NCBI GenBank assembly: GCA_030248215.1
Contig: JASANG010003123.1
Location: 1-64,000, forward strand
Source of the DNA: Enoplolaimus lenunculus
Taxonomy: Eukaryota; Nematoda; Enoplea; Enoplida; Thoracostomopsidae
Reading direction: 5' to 3'
DNA length: 64,000 nucleotides
This document shows, in pieces, positions 1 through 11,537 of the stretch (within the stretch, counting starts at the first letter, position 1; every line of letters starts with the position of its first letter). A program made the position numbers and the translations under genes. The notes beneath the pieces were generated by a model that was not told the origin of the DNA, did not search any database, and worked only from the letters and a program-made list of their open reading frames with translations.

Positions 1-53
1 ATATGTTGTGCGTGTACTTCGTTCAGTTACGTATTGCTCCTCAATGGATCATA

Positions 54-276
54 CACTGCAAAAAAGGGTGAGTCAAATTGACTCTCTCCGAAATAGGCTT
101 TTCCGGACTACACAAACTGAGTCAAAATTTGACTCCGCCCGAGTCAATTATTTGACTCACTTAGGGATACATTGTGACGAATTTGACTCTGGCGGAGTCG
201 AATTTTGACACAGTTCGTGTAGTCCGGAAAAGCCTATTTCGAGAGAGTCAATTTCACTCACCATTTTTTTGCAGTG
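54..276. mobile_element. CACTG-ended palindromic MITE (left arm)
   Basis: This 223-bp element starts CACTGCAAAAAA, ends TTTTTTTGCAGTG and is flanked by TA on both sides. It is almost a perfect hairpin, built from GAGTCAAATTTGACTC-like blocks and the paired phrase TAGGCTTTTCCGGACTACAC. Related copies lie at 20273-20496 (palindrome partner), 21664-21851 and 52029-52236. CACTG termini occur in the CACTA/EnSpm and Chapaev groups, but there is no coding region to decide between them. Confidence 0.85.
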
Positions 277-1158
277 TATGAGGGTCGCGGTGGCCGACAA
301 AGGGGGCCTCGCGTTGACTTTCCTCTGACTTGCAAGTCATGTAACAAAAGTTAGAAAAATGTTCCAATGCCAAAAAGTTCACACTAATGTCCAAATTTTA
401 GACAAAGACTGAAGTTTGAAACGTACCAAAACATACAACCTTATACTTAACATAACTCAAATTGTCGGGTGCAGCCAGCGTCGACATTCAACCGCCAGTC
501 CCAATACTACTGCTCGAGCCGACTCCATCTGAACTGGTTCAACAAGTGACTCAACCGACGACTTGTTGGTTACCAAACAGTCGTTCATTTCAACTGCTCA
601 ACGTCAACAGTTCAAAATGGGTAAAGTTCAATTCGCTGAAGATGTTACTGAACACACGTTTGAGCGAGACGAATCGGAACTAAGCATTCGGCGGATGGGA
701 AGCTATTCACCACGGCCAAGGCCCACCTACGAATTCTATAAAGAGTATTCCCCTCTTCCGGGAACCCGGAGCATGGGAGGGCCCAGCGTTGGGATGGCAT
801 CTTCTCGAAGAAGCCGACGCGATCAATTTACGGCGCAGGTAAAGAACGGGAATATTATTTGTATTTTGGTTCAAACAAAAATTGTTGTGGCGACTCGCGA
901 AAAGTGGCTTACCCGAGAAAGTAGATGCAGTATCAGATAGATTTTGACAGTTAGAGAAACTAATCTTAAAAGTAAAAAAAATATGCATAAACAACAAAAC
1001 CGCAAAATTATTTTATGAAAAATAAATGTAAAATCAATATTTATAACATATTTTTATGAAGAGATCATCAACACAGTTGAGATGAAATGGCCTAAGGCGA
1101 AATAAGATTACGAAAATGATTTTTAAAAAAAGAATTATCACTGTAGTAAAACCAAATG

Positions 1159-1620
1159 GGCCCATGCTACATTTAAGGCCGTCTAGGTTTCTCGCACAAT
1201 GGGCACCGAGTCGGATTACATTTTGGATTATTTTTATTTGGATTACGTAGGCCCGTGGTATTGGCTCACCTTTGGGAGGTTTGAGGCTAGAAATTTTTCG
1301 AGTCGGTATCGAAGGGTTTTTGTTGACTTACAAGCAAGGTCTTGAGTATCTTCGAGTTTTTTTTCTAAAAATTTTTCCGGTTGGGCTAAAGCCTACCACA
1401 CCCTTGGCTACAGGCCCGCGGCCTAGGCTTAAACTATAATTATGACACCTTTTTCTACGCTTTAAGCTTAGGTTTAGGATTCAACGTGATACAAGACCAT
1501 CAGTTTTAGGTTCAGTCTTAGCATATTAGCTGTTATTTTACGCTCAGCTTTAAGTTCCGGGATTGCTGCTTTTATGACTAATGTTCAGGTCTTAAAGTAA
1601 ACATTGGTCCAATAATGGCA
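1159..1620. mobile_element. Diverged GGCC-ended element with TTAGGC-like tracts (left arm)
   Basis: It starts GGCCCATG..TTTAAGGCCGTC and ends AAACATTGGTCC, matching the longer subfamily of GGCC-ended elements. Internal CTTAGGTTTAGG-like pieces remain at 1465-1475 and in between. It lies in intron 1 of the left-arm gene. Its partner is at 18950-19394. Confidence 0.5.
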
Positions 1621-2302
1621 ATTTGACCAACACTCAAACTTCTAGAACCAAAACTCATGTTGTTTGTAACTGCGTTCATAGCATCAACCGTAATTTGCTA
1701 TACCCAAACTGGACCTAAATAAGTCCGACCGAATGTGCAAAAGTGCCGATTCAGAAACGATATATTTAAAGCGGAAATGTTCAACATTTTCTCCTGCACA
1801 ATAAGCAGACTTTAGCCATGACATATTCCTTTTACGATCAAACACTCATCCGTGATATCTGGGAATGATGACATGCGATATTTGCTCGCAAGAGTTGCAA
1901 AATGACCACCCAAAGTAAATACAAACCCACTATGACATCACCCGGTACTTTCATTTTAATTAGCAGTTCCGTTCGTATCCAGAATGATAAACCGATTGAA
2001 CTAAATATGACTTCGCCAAATTCATTACGAAATTCGTTAAAATATTGCGTTTATCTGCAGCTATTGGAAACACACTTCTGGGGGAGGCAACACCTTAAAA
2101 GACTAACCGCAACCCGAATGCTAGATTTGTTTTGACGTTTATAAAGCAGGAACCGATATCGATTGTATCATTCGTAAAAGCTACAAAACCGCATACGAGA
2201 TGCATTGGTTTTCGTATTTTAAACGCCGCTCAGAAATTGCAAGCTTCGTGTTTGCCTCCGCCTTTATTTTCGCTACAGGTTCACTTTATATATTAAGCTG
2301 TT

Positions 2303-2305
<3 letters not shown>

Positions 2306-2355
<50 letters not shown>
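2306..2355. repeat. (TA)n microsatellite
   Basis: This is a run of alternating T and A in intron 1. The partner in the right arm (18190-18268) has a different length and an added ATAC part, so this site has changed since the arms were last identical. Confidence 0.9.
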
Positions 2356-2359
<4 letters not shown>

Positions 2360-2604
2360 AAGGTATGTATATATACATATATACATACTATTAATAGGTT
2401 TTATCTTTTATATTTTGTCGTTTTTGTATTCTTAATGTTAATTCTGGGTGCAGCGATGCGCATTTATCGTAAGGACGGCGAGGGTAGAAGTCACACCGAT
2501 ATATACACAGGTTTTCGTTCGCTTCAAGAATACGGATAATTTGAATAAGGTTTCAAAAAATTTTCAAAATCGGACTCATGTTTCGATACGATGACGCTAA
2601 TGAG

Positions 2605-2791
2605 GGCCAATGTAAAGACAGGTGCGGAATGGTATTATAAGCATATTTCTAAGCTTAAAGCCGAAGCCTAAGCGTAAGCGTAAGAATGAGCATATTCCTA
2701 AGCCTAAGCCTAAGCCTAAACTTAAGCCTAAGCCAAGCACAACATAGTGTACCCACAGAAAAACTTTCCGCCCCTGATCTTTACATTGGCC
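2605..2791. mobile_element. GGCC-ended TTAGGC MITE, 187 bp
   Basis: It starts GGCCAATGTAAAGACAGG and ends CCTGATCTTTACATTGGCC, forming a terminal inverted repeat. The inside is mostly CCTAAG/TTAGGC hexamers in broken phase. The flanks are ctaatgag and cttatgag, an 8-bp target duplication with one mismatch. It lies in intron 1. Confidence 0.85.
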
Positions 2792-3013
2792 CTTATGAGG
2801 ATGAAGGGACATTCGACCGAAAACAATTTTATCATTCAGTTCTAAAATTGTTTTATCTTTTTACAGAGAAATTCTTTTGTTTCCAAACCCTTCCAAAGTT
2901 CCGTCTGACAATACGAATTATAAAATGATTACAAATGTTGAAAGTCTTGTATACCCGCAAAATATACACTTGTGGTTGCATGTATCGCAGCTGGTGATAC
3001 CATTTGAAACTTG

Positions 3014-3226
3014 GGCCCATGTATAGGAACAGGGCCGGATCGCTTTCCGGCGAGGCTGTAAAAGAGTTAGTTTAAGCTTTTAGACTAACTTTTTTCCTTC
3101 GGCTTAGGCTTAGGCTTACGCTTAGGTTTAGGCTTAGGCTTAGGCTCAGGTTTCGGCTTAGGAATAAACTCATCCTTTTAGGAATATGCTTATACTACTG
3201 CTCCGACTCTGTTCTTTACATGGGCC
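3014..3226. mobile_element. GGCC-ended TTAGGC MITE, 213 bp, perfect 8-bp target duplication
   Basis: It starts GGCCCATGTATAGGAACAGG and ends CTGTTCTTTACATGGGCC. Identical flanks gaaacttg (3006-3013 and 3227-3234) prove an insertion with 8-bp duplication. The centre holds a run of TTAGGC hexamers with a few changed bases. This is the best-defined member of the family. Confidence 0.92.
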
Positions 3227-3652
3227 GAAACTTGTATGCTCCAACAAATTAAAAACGCGGGTCGCAATTGAGACCTGGGTTTGCGTAGATTTCGAAACCT
3301 GCATCTACTGTTACAGTTCGATTGCTTGAAAACCTATTACTAACTGGTGAGCGATGCTACACGCAGCTGAGAATACCTGAGACTGTAATACGTAACTTTT
3401 AGCAATTGCTTCGATCACCTTCCGATACGATAGTATCACGTCATTCAGTGACGCCATCGACACGGTGTCCATTGCTCAACGCCCCGATTTATCCTTCAAT
3501 CACTAGCGCTCGCGAAAGTTACCGTCGTAGCAGTGTGTCACCGGTAACCAGCGCGGGTCAACCACTGCAACGATTTGCAACTTATTCAGATTTGACGTTA
3601 CCATCGCAATATTCAACAGTGGCGACTGTCTCTTCAGCCAGTCAGGTACAAA

Positions 3653-4345
3653 CAAGGGTGTAGCCAGGATTTCATTTCGAAAGAGGCGGATTCAAAAGTT
3701 TCCGACGGAGGGACGGACTGGCAAATGTTATGAAATGCAAAAATTGTACGGTAGGGAACTTATCATTTTATATCCAAAAAGTTTGCTTAGGAGAAAAATT
3801 GTAAGGTAGAGAGACCTTATCATTTCATAAAAAATTTTAAAGGTAAAAATTGCTTTTTTTACAAAAAAATTTTTGAGGGAAAAACCGTACCATTTTATCA
3901 CAAAAATCCATTCTGACGAAGGGCGTATGCCCCACCCCCGCCCCCTCCCCAGGGTGCAACCGGAATTCAAGTTCCGGTAGGGAAATTCGGTATTTATCAC
4001 TACCCGGTTCCGGTAAAAAATCCGGTATTTTTTCACCGGAATTTTCCCGTATTTTCGGTATTGAAAATTTTTTCCTAAAACTGTCCGACCGTGTATTGGC
4101 AAAATTTTCAATTTGTGCCACACTCCATAATTTATCATATGTTTCGACGTACTGCATTGGTTTCAGGATTTTGGCATTCTAAATGGTGTGTTTACAGCAT
4201 TAAAAGCGATAGAAAAGCGCTTAAAAATTAATTTTTCGGTAACATATTTTTTTATTTTCCGGTTCCGGTATTTTTTTAACATTCCGGTTCCGGTTCCGGT
4301 ATTTTATAATTCCGGTTGCACCCTGCCCTCCCCTCTGGATCCGCT
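3653..4345. mobile_element. hAT-like element starting CAAGGGTGTAGCCAGG, with a nested MITE
   Basis: The start CAAGGGTGTAGCCAGGATTT and the GGGGG-rich part near 3925-3950 resemble common invertebrate hAT-type non-coding elements. The other end is degraded (CTCTGGATCCGC near 4335). The CAGGGTG MITE at 3950-4325 is inserted in it. The ends are approximate. Confidence 0.4.
3950..4325. mobile_element. CAGGGTG-ended hAT-like MITE rich in CCGGTTCCGG (left arm)
   Basis: It starts CAGGGTGCAACCGGAATT and ends AATTCCGGTTGCACCCTG. Flanking CCCTCCC(C) on both sides is a 7-8-bp target duplication, as hAT elements make. The subterminal regions are tandem CCGGTTCCGGTA and CCGGAATTCC pieces. Open frames crossing it are incidental. 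It lies in intron 2. Its partner is 16253-16628. Confidence 0.85.
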
Positions 4346-6062
4346 AACGAGTATAGCCTTATTCGAAGGTGAAATTCTGTAGGCACGAAAGTAAATCAAG
4401 TTTTATTCGATTATGCCAGTGAAATGAGTGCAACGAAATTAGGCGAGTTTGTGCAACTGAGCATCGCTGTTTTGCTGTGCAAGTAACTAACGCGTGTGCT
4501 CACAAATGTGCAAAGATTGCAAACATCGCTAGTTCAATACGAGTGCGTTGCGCAAGTTCTTGGGTATTACGAGCGCAGCACGGCCGCTCTTGAAACCGGG
4601 CTTATGGTTTAACAGTACGCGACTGTATTTGTGCCACGGTTTCAAGACCATAAAATTTTTAGTTTCTTAAATATTAATTACCGCAACAATAACTAAAGTA
4701 ATCAATGTTAATGAAAAATTTACACTTGATATGCTTTAAAATACGGCGTAGTTTATAATTTAACCTCATCTTTTATTTTACCTGCTACTGCAACCTCGTT
4801 TCCGTGCAGAATATGCAGTATCACAGTTCGGCACGATTACGGCCTCGTTGCACAATTAATGCACGCTTGGCGTACACTGACCGTACCGAACTGTTATACG
4901 ACAATTGCACGGTGGGTTGCAGAACAGCACGGATATTAATTATATCAACCGTGGTACAATTTATCCACCTGCTACGGACCGAATTTGATTCCTATAACTC
5001 GGTGCTTTTAGCTATGTTATTATCCAATAAGTAAAATGAATTGAAACTTTTTCAAAAGCATCGCTTCTGAGCGGTGACAACTTTCTGCAATGAAAAAACA
5101 ATTGAGGAATTCAACTAATTTTAGGGTTCACACAACGCTAAAAAAGGCGGTATCAATTGGGCTCATTTGTACTACAAAGAACGAGCGAAAGCATCGGCTG
5201 GTGGCGTTGTTGAAAGCGCTCAATTGTTTTCAGGAAGTACGCGCTGGTTAAAATTATTTCTTGAACCATGATTTCAAACTGTGTATAACACTTATCACCA
5301 GTTAGCCATAGATTCTCAAATACGCGAAAATCTGGCAATTTTGCATCTCAAATTTGGTGCTTACAAACACGGCAAATGAAACGCGAAAATTATGCCTAAT
5401 TTCAAATTTTACTGGGGCCACCCAGTAATCGTTTTATCAACTGGCGTGTCCTTGTGCTTATATAAACTGTTTGGCCACAGAGGGGCGTTAACAGTAGTAT
5501 AAGCATATTTTGCTAAAGCCTTAGCATAGACATAAGCAAAAATCCTCAAGCTTAAGGTTACATCAATACAGTCTGGTTGAAAATAGTACGAATGCAATAT
5601 CATATGGGCAAATCTTTTATCCTAATCTGTAAACAGAATCGAAATGTGGTTTCAGGAGCGTATGGCGATACTTACAAAGCGATTGCAGCGTCAGCTCCTT
5701 ATCCGTTGCAATTTCGTCATGTGACCAGTCCAAGTCCGGTTCGTTATTCATCGCTCACCAGCAATCCGTCAGTTACATCCGGATGGTCCGATACTTCATA
5801 CCGAGCGCAGGCATCAAAGCTATCAGCGGTAAGACATAATAAGAGTCTGGCCGAGAGCACGAATCTCTTAAGCAATCCTGTAGTCATGGAAATTTTGCTA
5901 TGGTTTAACCCCTTCTCACATAGAGTTGACTATGGGCTACTCAGCGTAGTATATATACGTTAAATAATATATATCGCACAGTGTTTAACAATCGCAACAC
6001 GTATGCATAGTACCTACTAAATCACCACAAGATGTGAGAGCCCCATCGAGCTCAAGCGTCAA

Positions 6063-6129
6063 GCTCGTATAGCTGAGTGGTGATGGTAAACGCCTCCCAT
6101 TCTAGTCACTGGAGTTCCAATCGTAGCGT
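6063..6129 (+). repeat. tRNA-like head of a SINE (left arm)
   Basis: TAGCTGAGTGGTGATGG near 6069 resembles a polymerase III A box, and GAGTTCCAATC near 6112 is a degenerate B box. The anticodon arm does not fold properly, so this is a tRNA-derived repeat and not a working tRNA. Its partner is at 14453-14518. Confidence 0.5.
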
Positions 6130-7175
6130 AAAAGTAGGTCTCAGATGAGGTAGAAAATATTCATGTGATAAAGGGTTAACTTTGACGATGACGTCTTTAC
6201 TAAAATGTCTTCAAAGCAACCAACAATCGATTTCAACACTAGATCAAACGTTAGGCCTTTGTAGGCAAAAATGTTCCAGAAGTATAAAATTTCAAAGCAA
6301 AAAGCATCTTTCAGCCAGAGTGAGATGCGCGTACAGGCAAATACTAAAAATTTTCGTACCCACAAGTTTAACCACGCTAAAAAGATCTTCCCACGTCCCA
6401 CCGTTTACCCACTCCTGAAGTTAAACAAGTATTTCAAATATCGTTGGTTGATTTGCACGTTAATGAAGTTTTGCGTTATAGCTCCAATGAATTTTACACA
6501 TGAAAGTTTACTAGAAACAACAATATTTCAAACCCAGCAAAATAAGTCACATACCATTTGTTCGCGAGAGTAAAGTCTAACTGTCCTTTCGACACCTGAA
6601 AATACTGATCATGTTCGACGGTGATATTCAGGTACGCGATCTCAGTCTCTTCTCGGTCTTTCTCGACGTTCAGGAGCTACAGCAACCCGTTGCCTGAACA
6701 CCAGCCGATATTTGTTTGGTAGACGCGAGGCATAGAACCTTTCAAATCAACTGCCGTCTCTAGTTATACCTTTCGCTTAGCGGACGCTATACGTCTCCCC
6801 CACGACGCAGTTCAAGCTGAACCACCGAAACATATTTGGACACCACCGTCGGCAAGGACTGCTTACCGGTCTCGTTTGATCCCAGGTTTGTTACATTTTG
6901 ACCGTTCTAAGATCGTAATTCAGGGGCTGTTGTTCTCGACCCTGGCGCACCTTTAGCCTCCAATCCAGTTTTGTCTTCAAGTAGTCTGTCTTCATACTTA
7001 GGTCATTCTTATTATGATTTACGGTGTATATATTTAAAAAGTTATAAAGTCGCTTTGTATATTAATGTTTCAACATGAATTACGGCCCTGTAGCAATAAA
7101 TGTGGATCAGTCTATTTATCCGGAAGATTTTTGATGTTACAATTTCTTGCCGATAATTGTAAATGTTGCCTACAC

Positions 7176-7314
7176 GGCCCATGTATAGACAGGGCCGGAC
7201 GTTTTCTGCTGGACAGTAATTGAGTCAGTTTAAGCTTTAGACTAACTTTTTGCTTTGGCTTAAGCTTAGGCTTAGGCTTAGGCTTAGGAATAGGCTCATC
7301 CTTACTCTTAGGCC
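7176..7314. mobile_element. Shortened GGCC-ended TTAGGC MITE (left arm)
   Basis: It starts GGCCCATGTATAGACAGGG, has the usual TTAGACTAACTTTTTGC block, then TTAGGC hexamers. It ends at TCTTAGGCC without the normal second terminus. Its partner is 13239-13380. Confidence 0.7.
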
Positions 7315-7730
7315 TTATTTTTTCAATAATCGAATTTAATTCGATTGTATTTTCTGGTTATTTCTGCGCTAACAATTTCATCGTTTCTATCGAAATCGTA
7401 AATTTTATATGCAAATATTCTTACGACTTTTTTTAAATTTTGAAGACTAAATGGTGTATATTAAAAACTAAAATGTTTAAATTTACCTTTTTAATTTAGC
7501 AAAATTAAACAAAATCCGTTAGAAGATTCGTTTATTCTTGGTTTAAGTTCAACTTCTGTCTGAATCGACTCAACTACTTTTTTTCCAGTCCCGATTACGC
7601 GTTTAATAAATAGCTTATTTATAAATATTTATTTATAAACAGTTTTTATTTTAAATTAATATTCACAGCTGCCGTAAAATTTCGACTTAATGTTGAATCT
7701 ATCCTGAATCTCATATATCGTTTATCATGT

Positions 7731-7910
7731 ATTGGTCCAATGTTACTTTTAGGTGCGTAACAGTAGATTAAGCGTATTCATAAGCCTAAACCTAAACCTA
7801 AACGTTGCAAAAATGTGTTCCTAAAAGCTTAAGCCTAAGCCTAAGCAAAAAATATAATCTAAAATGTAAACCTACTTTTATAGCCCACAGAAACCTCACG
7901 CCCTATAGCG
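7731..7910. mobile_element. GGCC-ended element, second subfamily (left arm)
   Basis: It starts GGTCCAATGTTACTTTTAGG, carries CGTAACAGTAGATTAAGCG and a central CGTTGCAAAAATGTG block between CCTAAG tracts, and ends near CACGCCCTATAGC. Its partner is 12621-12811, where the outer end reads TAGGGGCGTCCAGG. Confidence 0.65.
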
Positions 7911-7928
7911 CCATTATTGCATGCCATT

Positions 7929-8657
7929 AAGCCCTCTTCACGTCAAGTTTTTCAGCAAAAACTTCACGCACTTCACGTGCAAGTTTGGTCACAAAGCAGA
8001 TTTGAGTTCTTACTGCAAATTATTCATTAGAATTCATGTGATTGAATTTAATTCGCACGTTGACGCCGTCGCGTCGCTCATCCTTCACCTGCATTTTCAT
8101 TGGCCGATAGACATCCGCTGAGCGCCTTTTGAATTACTGAGATTTATTGAATTTATTCAAGAAGTGTGAATAATTCAAATATCTAACTTGTTATATATCC
8201 ACCGACGGCGAAAGTAATGGGACTAGATTTAAATTTTTAAGCATTAAATAAAGATTGCATCGCGATCAAAAACTTTTTCAAGTCAAGAAACTTCGAGTAT
8301 AGCCTTCTTTGCGCATGAATGTTTCTTACAACTGAAACTTGCAGCTGCAAGTTTTTTGAAAAATTCATTCGAAGAACTTGCAGCTGCAAATTATTCATGA
8401 TTTATATATGCGAAGAATTAATTCATAGGTATGAATAATCCTGCAAGTCGAATTCATTTATCATCAGTGGCTAAACTGATAGATTATAGGTTATGTTTGA
8501 TATTTATTGCAGTGGTCTGCAAATTATTCACATAAATTGATGTCAAGATTCAGAATGAAAGTTATGATTCTTTACAAATACTTGCAGCTGCAAGTATTTC
8601 GTACAAGTTGCAGCTGCGAGTTCTCGCAGCAAAAACTTGCACGTGTGAATAGGGCTT
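7929..8657. mobile_element. Inverted-repeat element with many CTTGCAGCTGCAAG motifs (left arm)
   Basis: It starts AAGCCCTCTTCACG and ends CACGTGTGAATAGGGCTT, giving terminal inverted repeats. Near both ends and inside are repeated CTTGCAGCTGCAAG and TTGCACGTGCAA palindromes. No coding capacity is seen. Its partner is 11846-12604. Confidence 0.75.
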
Positions 8658-8894
8658 CATGCTTGCAACGAATCCCTTTTTGTTAACCGGTCGCTTGTAT
8701 TTTTTGTTTAATGCTGTTCCTTCGCATTGTTTTAAAGCAGTTTTGCGTTTGCTGCTTGATTCAAATAAACCTGTCACCCAGTTGTAGCGTTGGATAGAGT
8801 TTCAGCTAAAACTATAAAACATGTAAACTAACCTTTTTGAGTTGATTAAAATATAGGTCATTTTGTACCTACTTATTAGCAGTTCACTAGTGGT

Positions 8895-8978
8895 CAGGGT
8901 ACAACCGGAGGTTAACGTCCGGCGCCGGCAAGAAATCGACCTACGGCTCCGGTATTTTTCGCTTCCAGTTGCACCTTG
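8895..8978. mobile_element. Short CAGGGTG-family fragment
   Basis: CAGGGTACAACCGG at the left and GTTGCACCTTG at the right, with CCGGCGCCGG inside, mark a small derivative of the CAGGGTG MITE. Confidence 0.6.
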
Positions 8979-9035
8979 CTAGTGGTGTATGGAAGGATAT
9001 GAAATGTTTGGAGGAACAAGAAAAAGCCCTTTTAT

Positions 9036-9225
9036 CCCATGTTTAAGGGGCGTCCAGGTTTCTGGTAGGCCTATAAAAGAGTAGGTTTAGATTTTAGAAT
9101 ATAATTTTTGCTTACGCTTAGGCTTAGGCTTAGGTTTACCAACACATTTTTGCAACGCTTAGGCTTAGGCTTAAGCTTAGGAACACGCATAATTTACTGT
9201 TACGCTCCTTAAATCAACATTGGCC
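9036..9225. mobile_element. GGCC-ended TTAGGC element, second subfamily (left arm)
   Basis: It begins CCCATGTTTAAGGGGCGTCC and ends AAATCAACATTGGCC. Two TTAGGC tracts flank an ACATTTTTGCAACG core. Its partner is 11341-11537. Confidence 0.75.
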
Positions 9226-9866
9226 AGTCATTTAAACAACCATTACTGGTACAACCGGCTGGATCCTAGATTAAAAATGGAATATTTTCAAGTGCTCATT
9301 ACAATGTTTGCTAGGACCGTATCCATAGCGAGAAATCCATTGTAGAGGAACAAAAAACAAAGCACTTAACTCCTACCTCGATCTAAGCAAAAAATTAAAC
9401 GCCTACTCCAAGGCAGCGCCTACACTGGGGAAAGCTGAACTTAAACCAGTAAATGAGGGAAATTCCACGTATTTTTCGATTCATTCCCAACAAGACAAAC
9501 GGACCAAACACTAACTATAGGCTAACAGATGAACCGAGTAAACCGCGCCAATTTAAGAACAGGGAGGAACAGAATAAAAGTATTCCAAGCCTAGCCTAGC
9601 CCAAGCGAGAAGCATGCCTAACCTAGCAGCGAGCAGAAAATAGTAACCACACACCCAAACAACCCACAGCACACAAACTAAGAACACCCCCGCCCGCAAA
9701 CTCCAAGCAAGTTTACCAACAACCCCACAGTTCACTCAAACAAGAACAACCGAAAAAACTATGTTAAGCCAAGAGGACACAGATTAATTAAGTAACGACG
9801 CGAGAGCAAAACAATTACCAAAAAACTCCCCCCCATATTATCTAAAAGCGAAATAATGTATACTTG

Positions 9867-10035
9867 GGCCAAGTAAACGACAGGGGCGGAACAGATTATA
9901 AGCAATTCGTAGGCCTAAGCCTAGCGTAAAAAGCGATTCCTAAGGCTAAGCCTAAGCCTAAGCAAAGCAAAAAATAGCTAAGCTTAAGCTTACTCATTCA
10001 GTCCCACAGAAACGTTTCGCTTGATTTTACAGGCC
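9867..10035. mobile_element. GGCC-ended TTAGGC MITE at the inner edge of the left arm
   Basis: It starts GGCCAAGTAAACGACAGGGG and ends TGATTTTACAGGCC. It is the last sequence of the left arm that pairs with the right arm (10759-10943). Confidence 0.7.
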
Positions 10036-10758
10036 CTGATAGAACTACCAATTTTTGGGGAGAGGAACACACACTTTTTCCAGTACAGGTGATATAAAAC
10101 GGAAAACCAGAGATCAAAGTTTCGGTAGGAAGATACTAGTGTACAAACTTACAATTTTAAAGCCCGTTATAGCAAACTTTATTAGATGCAAAATTTCAGC
10201 ACGGTAAAGATGGTGGTGGTGGTAGGATACATCCCCCAGTCCCCGTGAATCCAGATATATCCTTAGAACATTATAGTCGCCATTCGTCTAGTTCAAATTA
10301 CACAAAAAGAAAATAATTCAAGAGAGGTAATTTTGAAAAAATATAAAAATTTTGCGCTAACATACCGAACGAATCAATTGCGTCTGAAGACTTGACAATT
10401 AATTCTGAATCCGGTCTGTGGCTTGGCTCAGATAAACACCCAATCAAAAACGCATCAAAATATTTCATTTGCCTTACACCAATAATCTATAAGAACGGTA
10501 TGGTCAAATGCAAAACTTGTTAATAGGAAAGCGTTGAAAACTAGAAACGCAATTCAAAAACGAAAACCTGGGCAAAAGACGTTAAGCATAACGCAAGCGC
10601 TCTGATCCAAACATAGCTGGTGGTGTACGTGGTATAAGCAACGTTGGCACCGTTGCAGGAGTTGCATGCAGTGATCCCAAAGGTGACGCGGATCGCGGAA
10701 ACAGCGGTGAACTAAAAATAAAGCTCCTAAACTTAGCAACTATACAATTCGATTGGTG
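10036..10758. other. Unpaired spacer at the palindrome centre
   Basis: About 720 bp without a counterpart in either arm, flanked by inverted GGCC-ended MITEs. It is A+T-rich with a short GGTGGTGGTGG run near 10212. A stretch at about 10602-10710 reads as an open plus-strand segment of ordinary composition, but it has no convincing splice borders, so no gene is called. Confidence 0.7.
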
Positions 10759-10943
10759 GGCCCATGTAAAGATCAGGGGAGTAACGTTTTTCTGTGGGAC
10801 TAGAATAGAGCAAGCTTAAGGTTTAGACTAATTTTTTGCCTGGCTTACGCTTATGCTTAGGTTTAGGAACATGCTCATTCTTACGCTTGGCTAGCTTAGG
10901 TTAGGAATACTTATACATGTTCCTCCCTTTCTTAACATTGGCC
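10759..10943. mobile_element. GGCC-ended TTAGGC MITE at the inner edge of the right arm
   Basis: It starts GGCCCATGTAAAGATCAGGG and ends CTTAACATTGGCC, with TTAGGC-like hexamers between. It is the mirror partner of 9867-10035. Confidence 0.75.
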
Positions 10944-11340
10944 GAAGTTAACACCAATTCAAAGTGTGTATACATAAATACATTAGGTTCTCAGACTGAC
11001 AAAGTCCGACAATTGTGCATCGTTGAATTGGCGCAGACGCAGGGTAAATGAAATACGAAAAATACGTGAATTTAAACGTACATTACGTTTAAAGTCAGAT
11101 TACACCAAACGGTGATAGGCTGACAATTGAGAATACAGCGTAGATAATTTTTGACCTTAAAATCCAGGACTAACAAAGCCAGTTAAAAGTGCTTTGTTTT
11201 TTTTGTTCCTCTACAAAATTCAGGATATTTCTTCGACTAGTGGATACGGTCCTAGCAAACATTGTAATGAGCACTTGAAAATATTCCATTTTTAATCTAG
11301 GATCCAGCCGGTTGTACCAGTAATGGTTGTTTAAATGACT

Positions 11341-11537
11341 GGCCAATGTTGATTTAAGCAGCGTAACAGTATATTATGCGTGTTCCTAAGCTTAAGCCTA
11401 AATCTAAGGTGTTGCAAAAATGTGTTTGATAACCTAAGCCTAAGCCTAAGCTTAAGGGTAAGCAAAAATTATATTCTAAAATCTAAACCTACTCTTTTAT
11501 AGACCTACAAGAAACCTGGACGCCCCTTAAACATGGG
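11341..11537. mobile_element. GGCC-ended TTAGGC element (right-arm partner of 9036-9225)
   Basis: It starts GGCCAATGTTGATTTAAG and ends GGACGCCCCTTAAACATGGG. Its content matches the left-arm copy in reverse. Confidence 0.75.

Larger units (their letters stand above)
617..6910 (+). pseudogene. Left-arm copy of the five-exon Ser/Arg-rich gene; last exon scrambled
   Basis: Exon-equivalent segments are 617-838, 3403-3645, 4810-4911, 5637-5828 and 6632-6910. Exons 1-4 encode the same protein as the right-arm copy and have GT/AG borders and phase-0 joins. The start is ATG 617 in a good context (CAAAATGG). Exon 5 keeps its acceptor (TATTCAG at 6631) and its stop-equivalent position, but it lacks about twenty single bases or short runs that are present in the right arm, so its reading frame is lost after a few codons. 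Nearly all differences there are deletions, not substitutions, which is odd for a decaying gene and may be a consensus error. If the deletions are real this copy would give a protein truncated after about 250 residues; if not, both arms carry working genes. Introns are about 2.56, 1.16, 0.73 and 0.80 kb. Confidence 0.7.

Noticed and set aside
3728-4157. Two overlapping open frames of 106 and 136 codons in intron 2 (and mirrors at 16421-16850)
   Set aside because: They run across the CAGGGTG MITE and its host repeat and read its CCGGTTCC pieces; duplicates in the right arm only reflect the palindrome.
6063-6129. A working tRNA gene
   Set aside because: The A box is present but the B box is degenerate and the cloverleaf does not close.
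6141-6573. Open frames of 78-105 codons on both strands (and mirrors at 14009-14441)
   Set aside because: They overlap each other on opposite strands, have no splice context, and lie in an intron of the duplicated gene; identity between arms is due to arm similarity.
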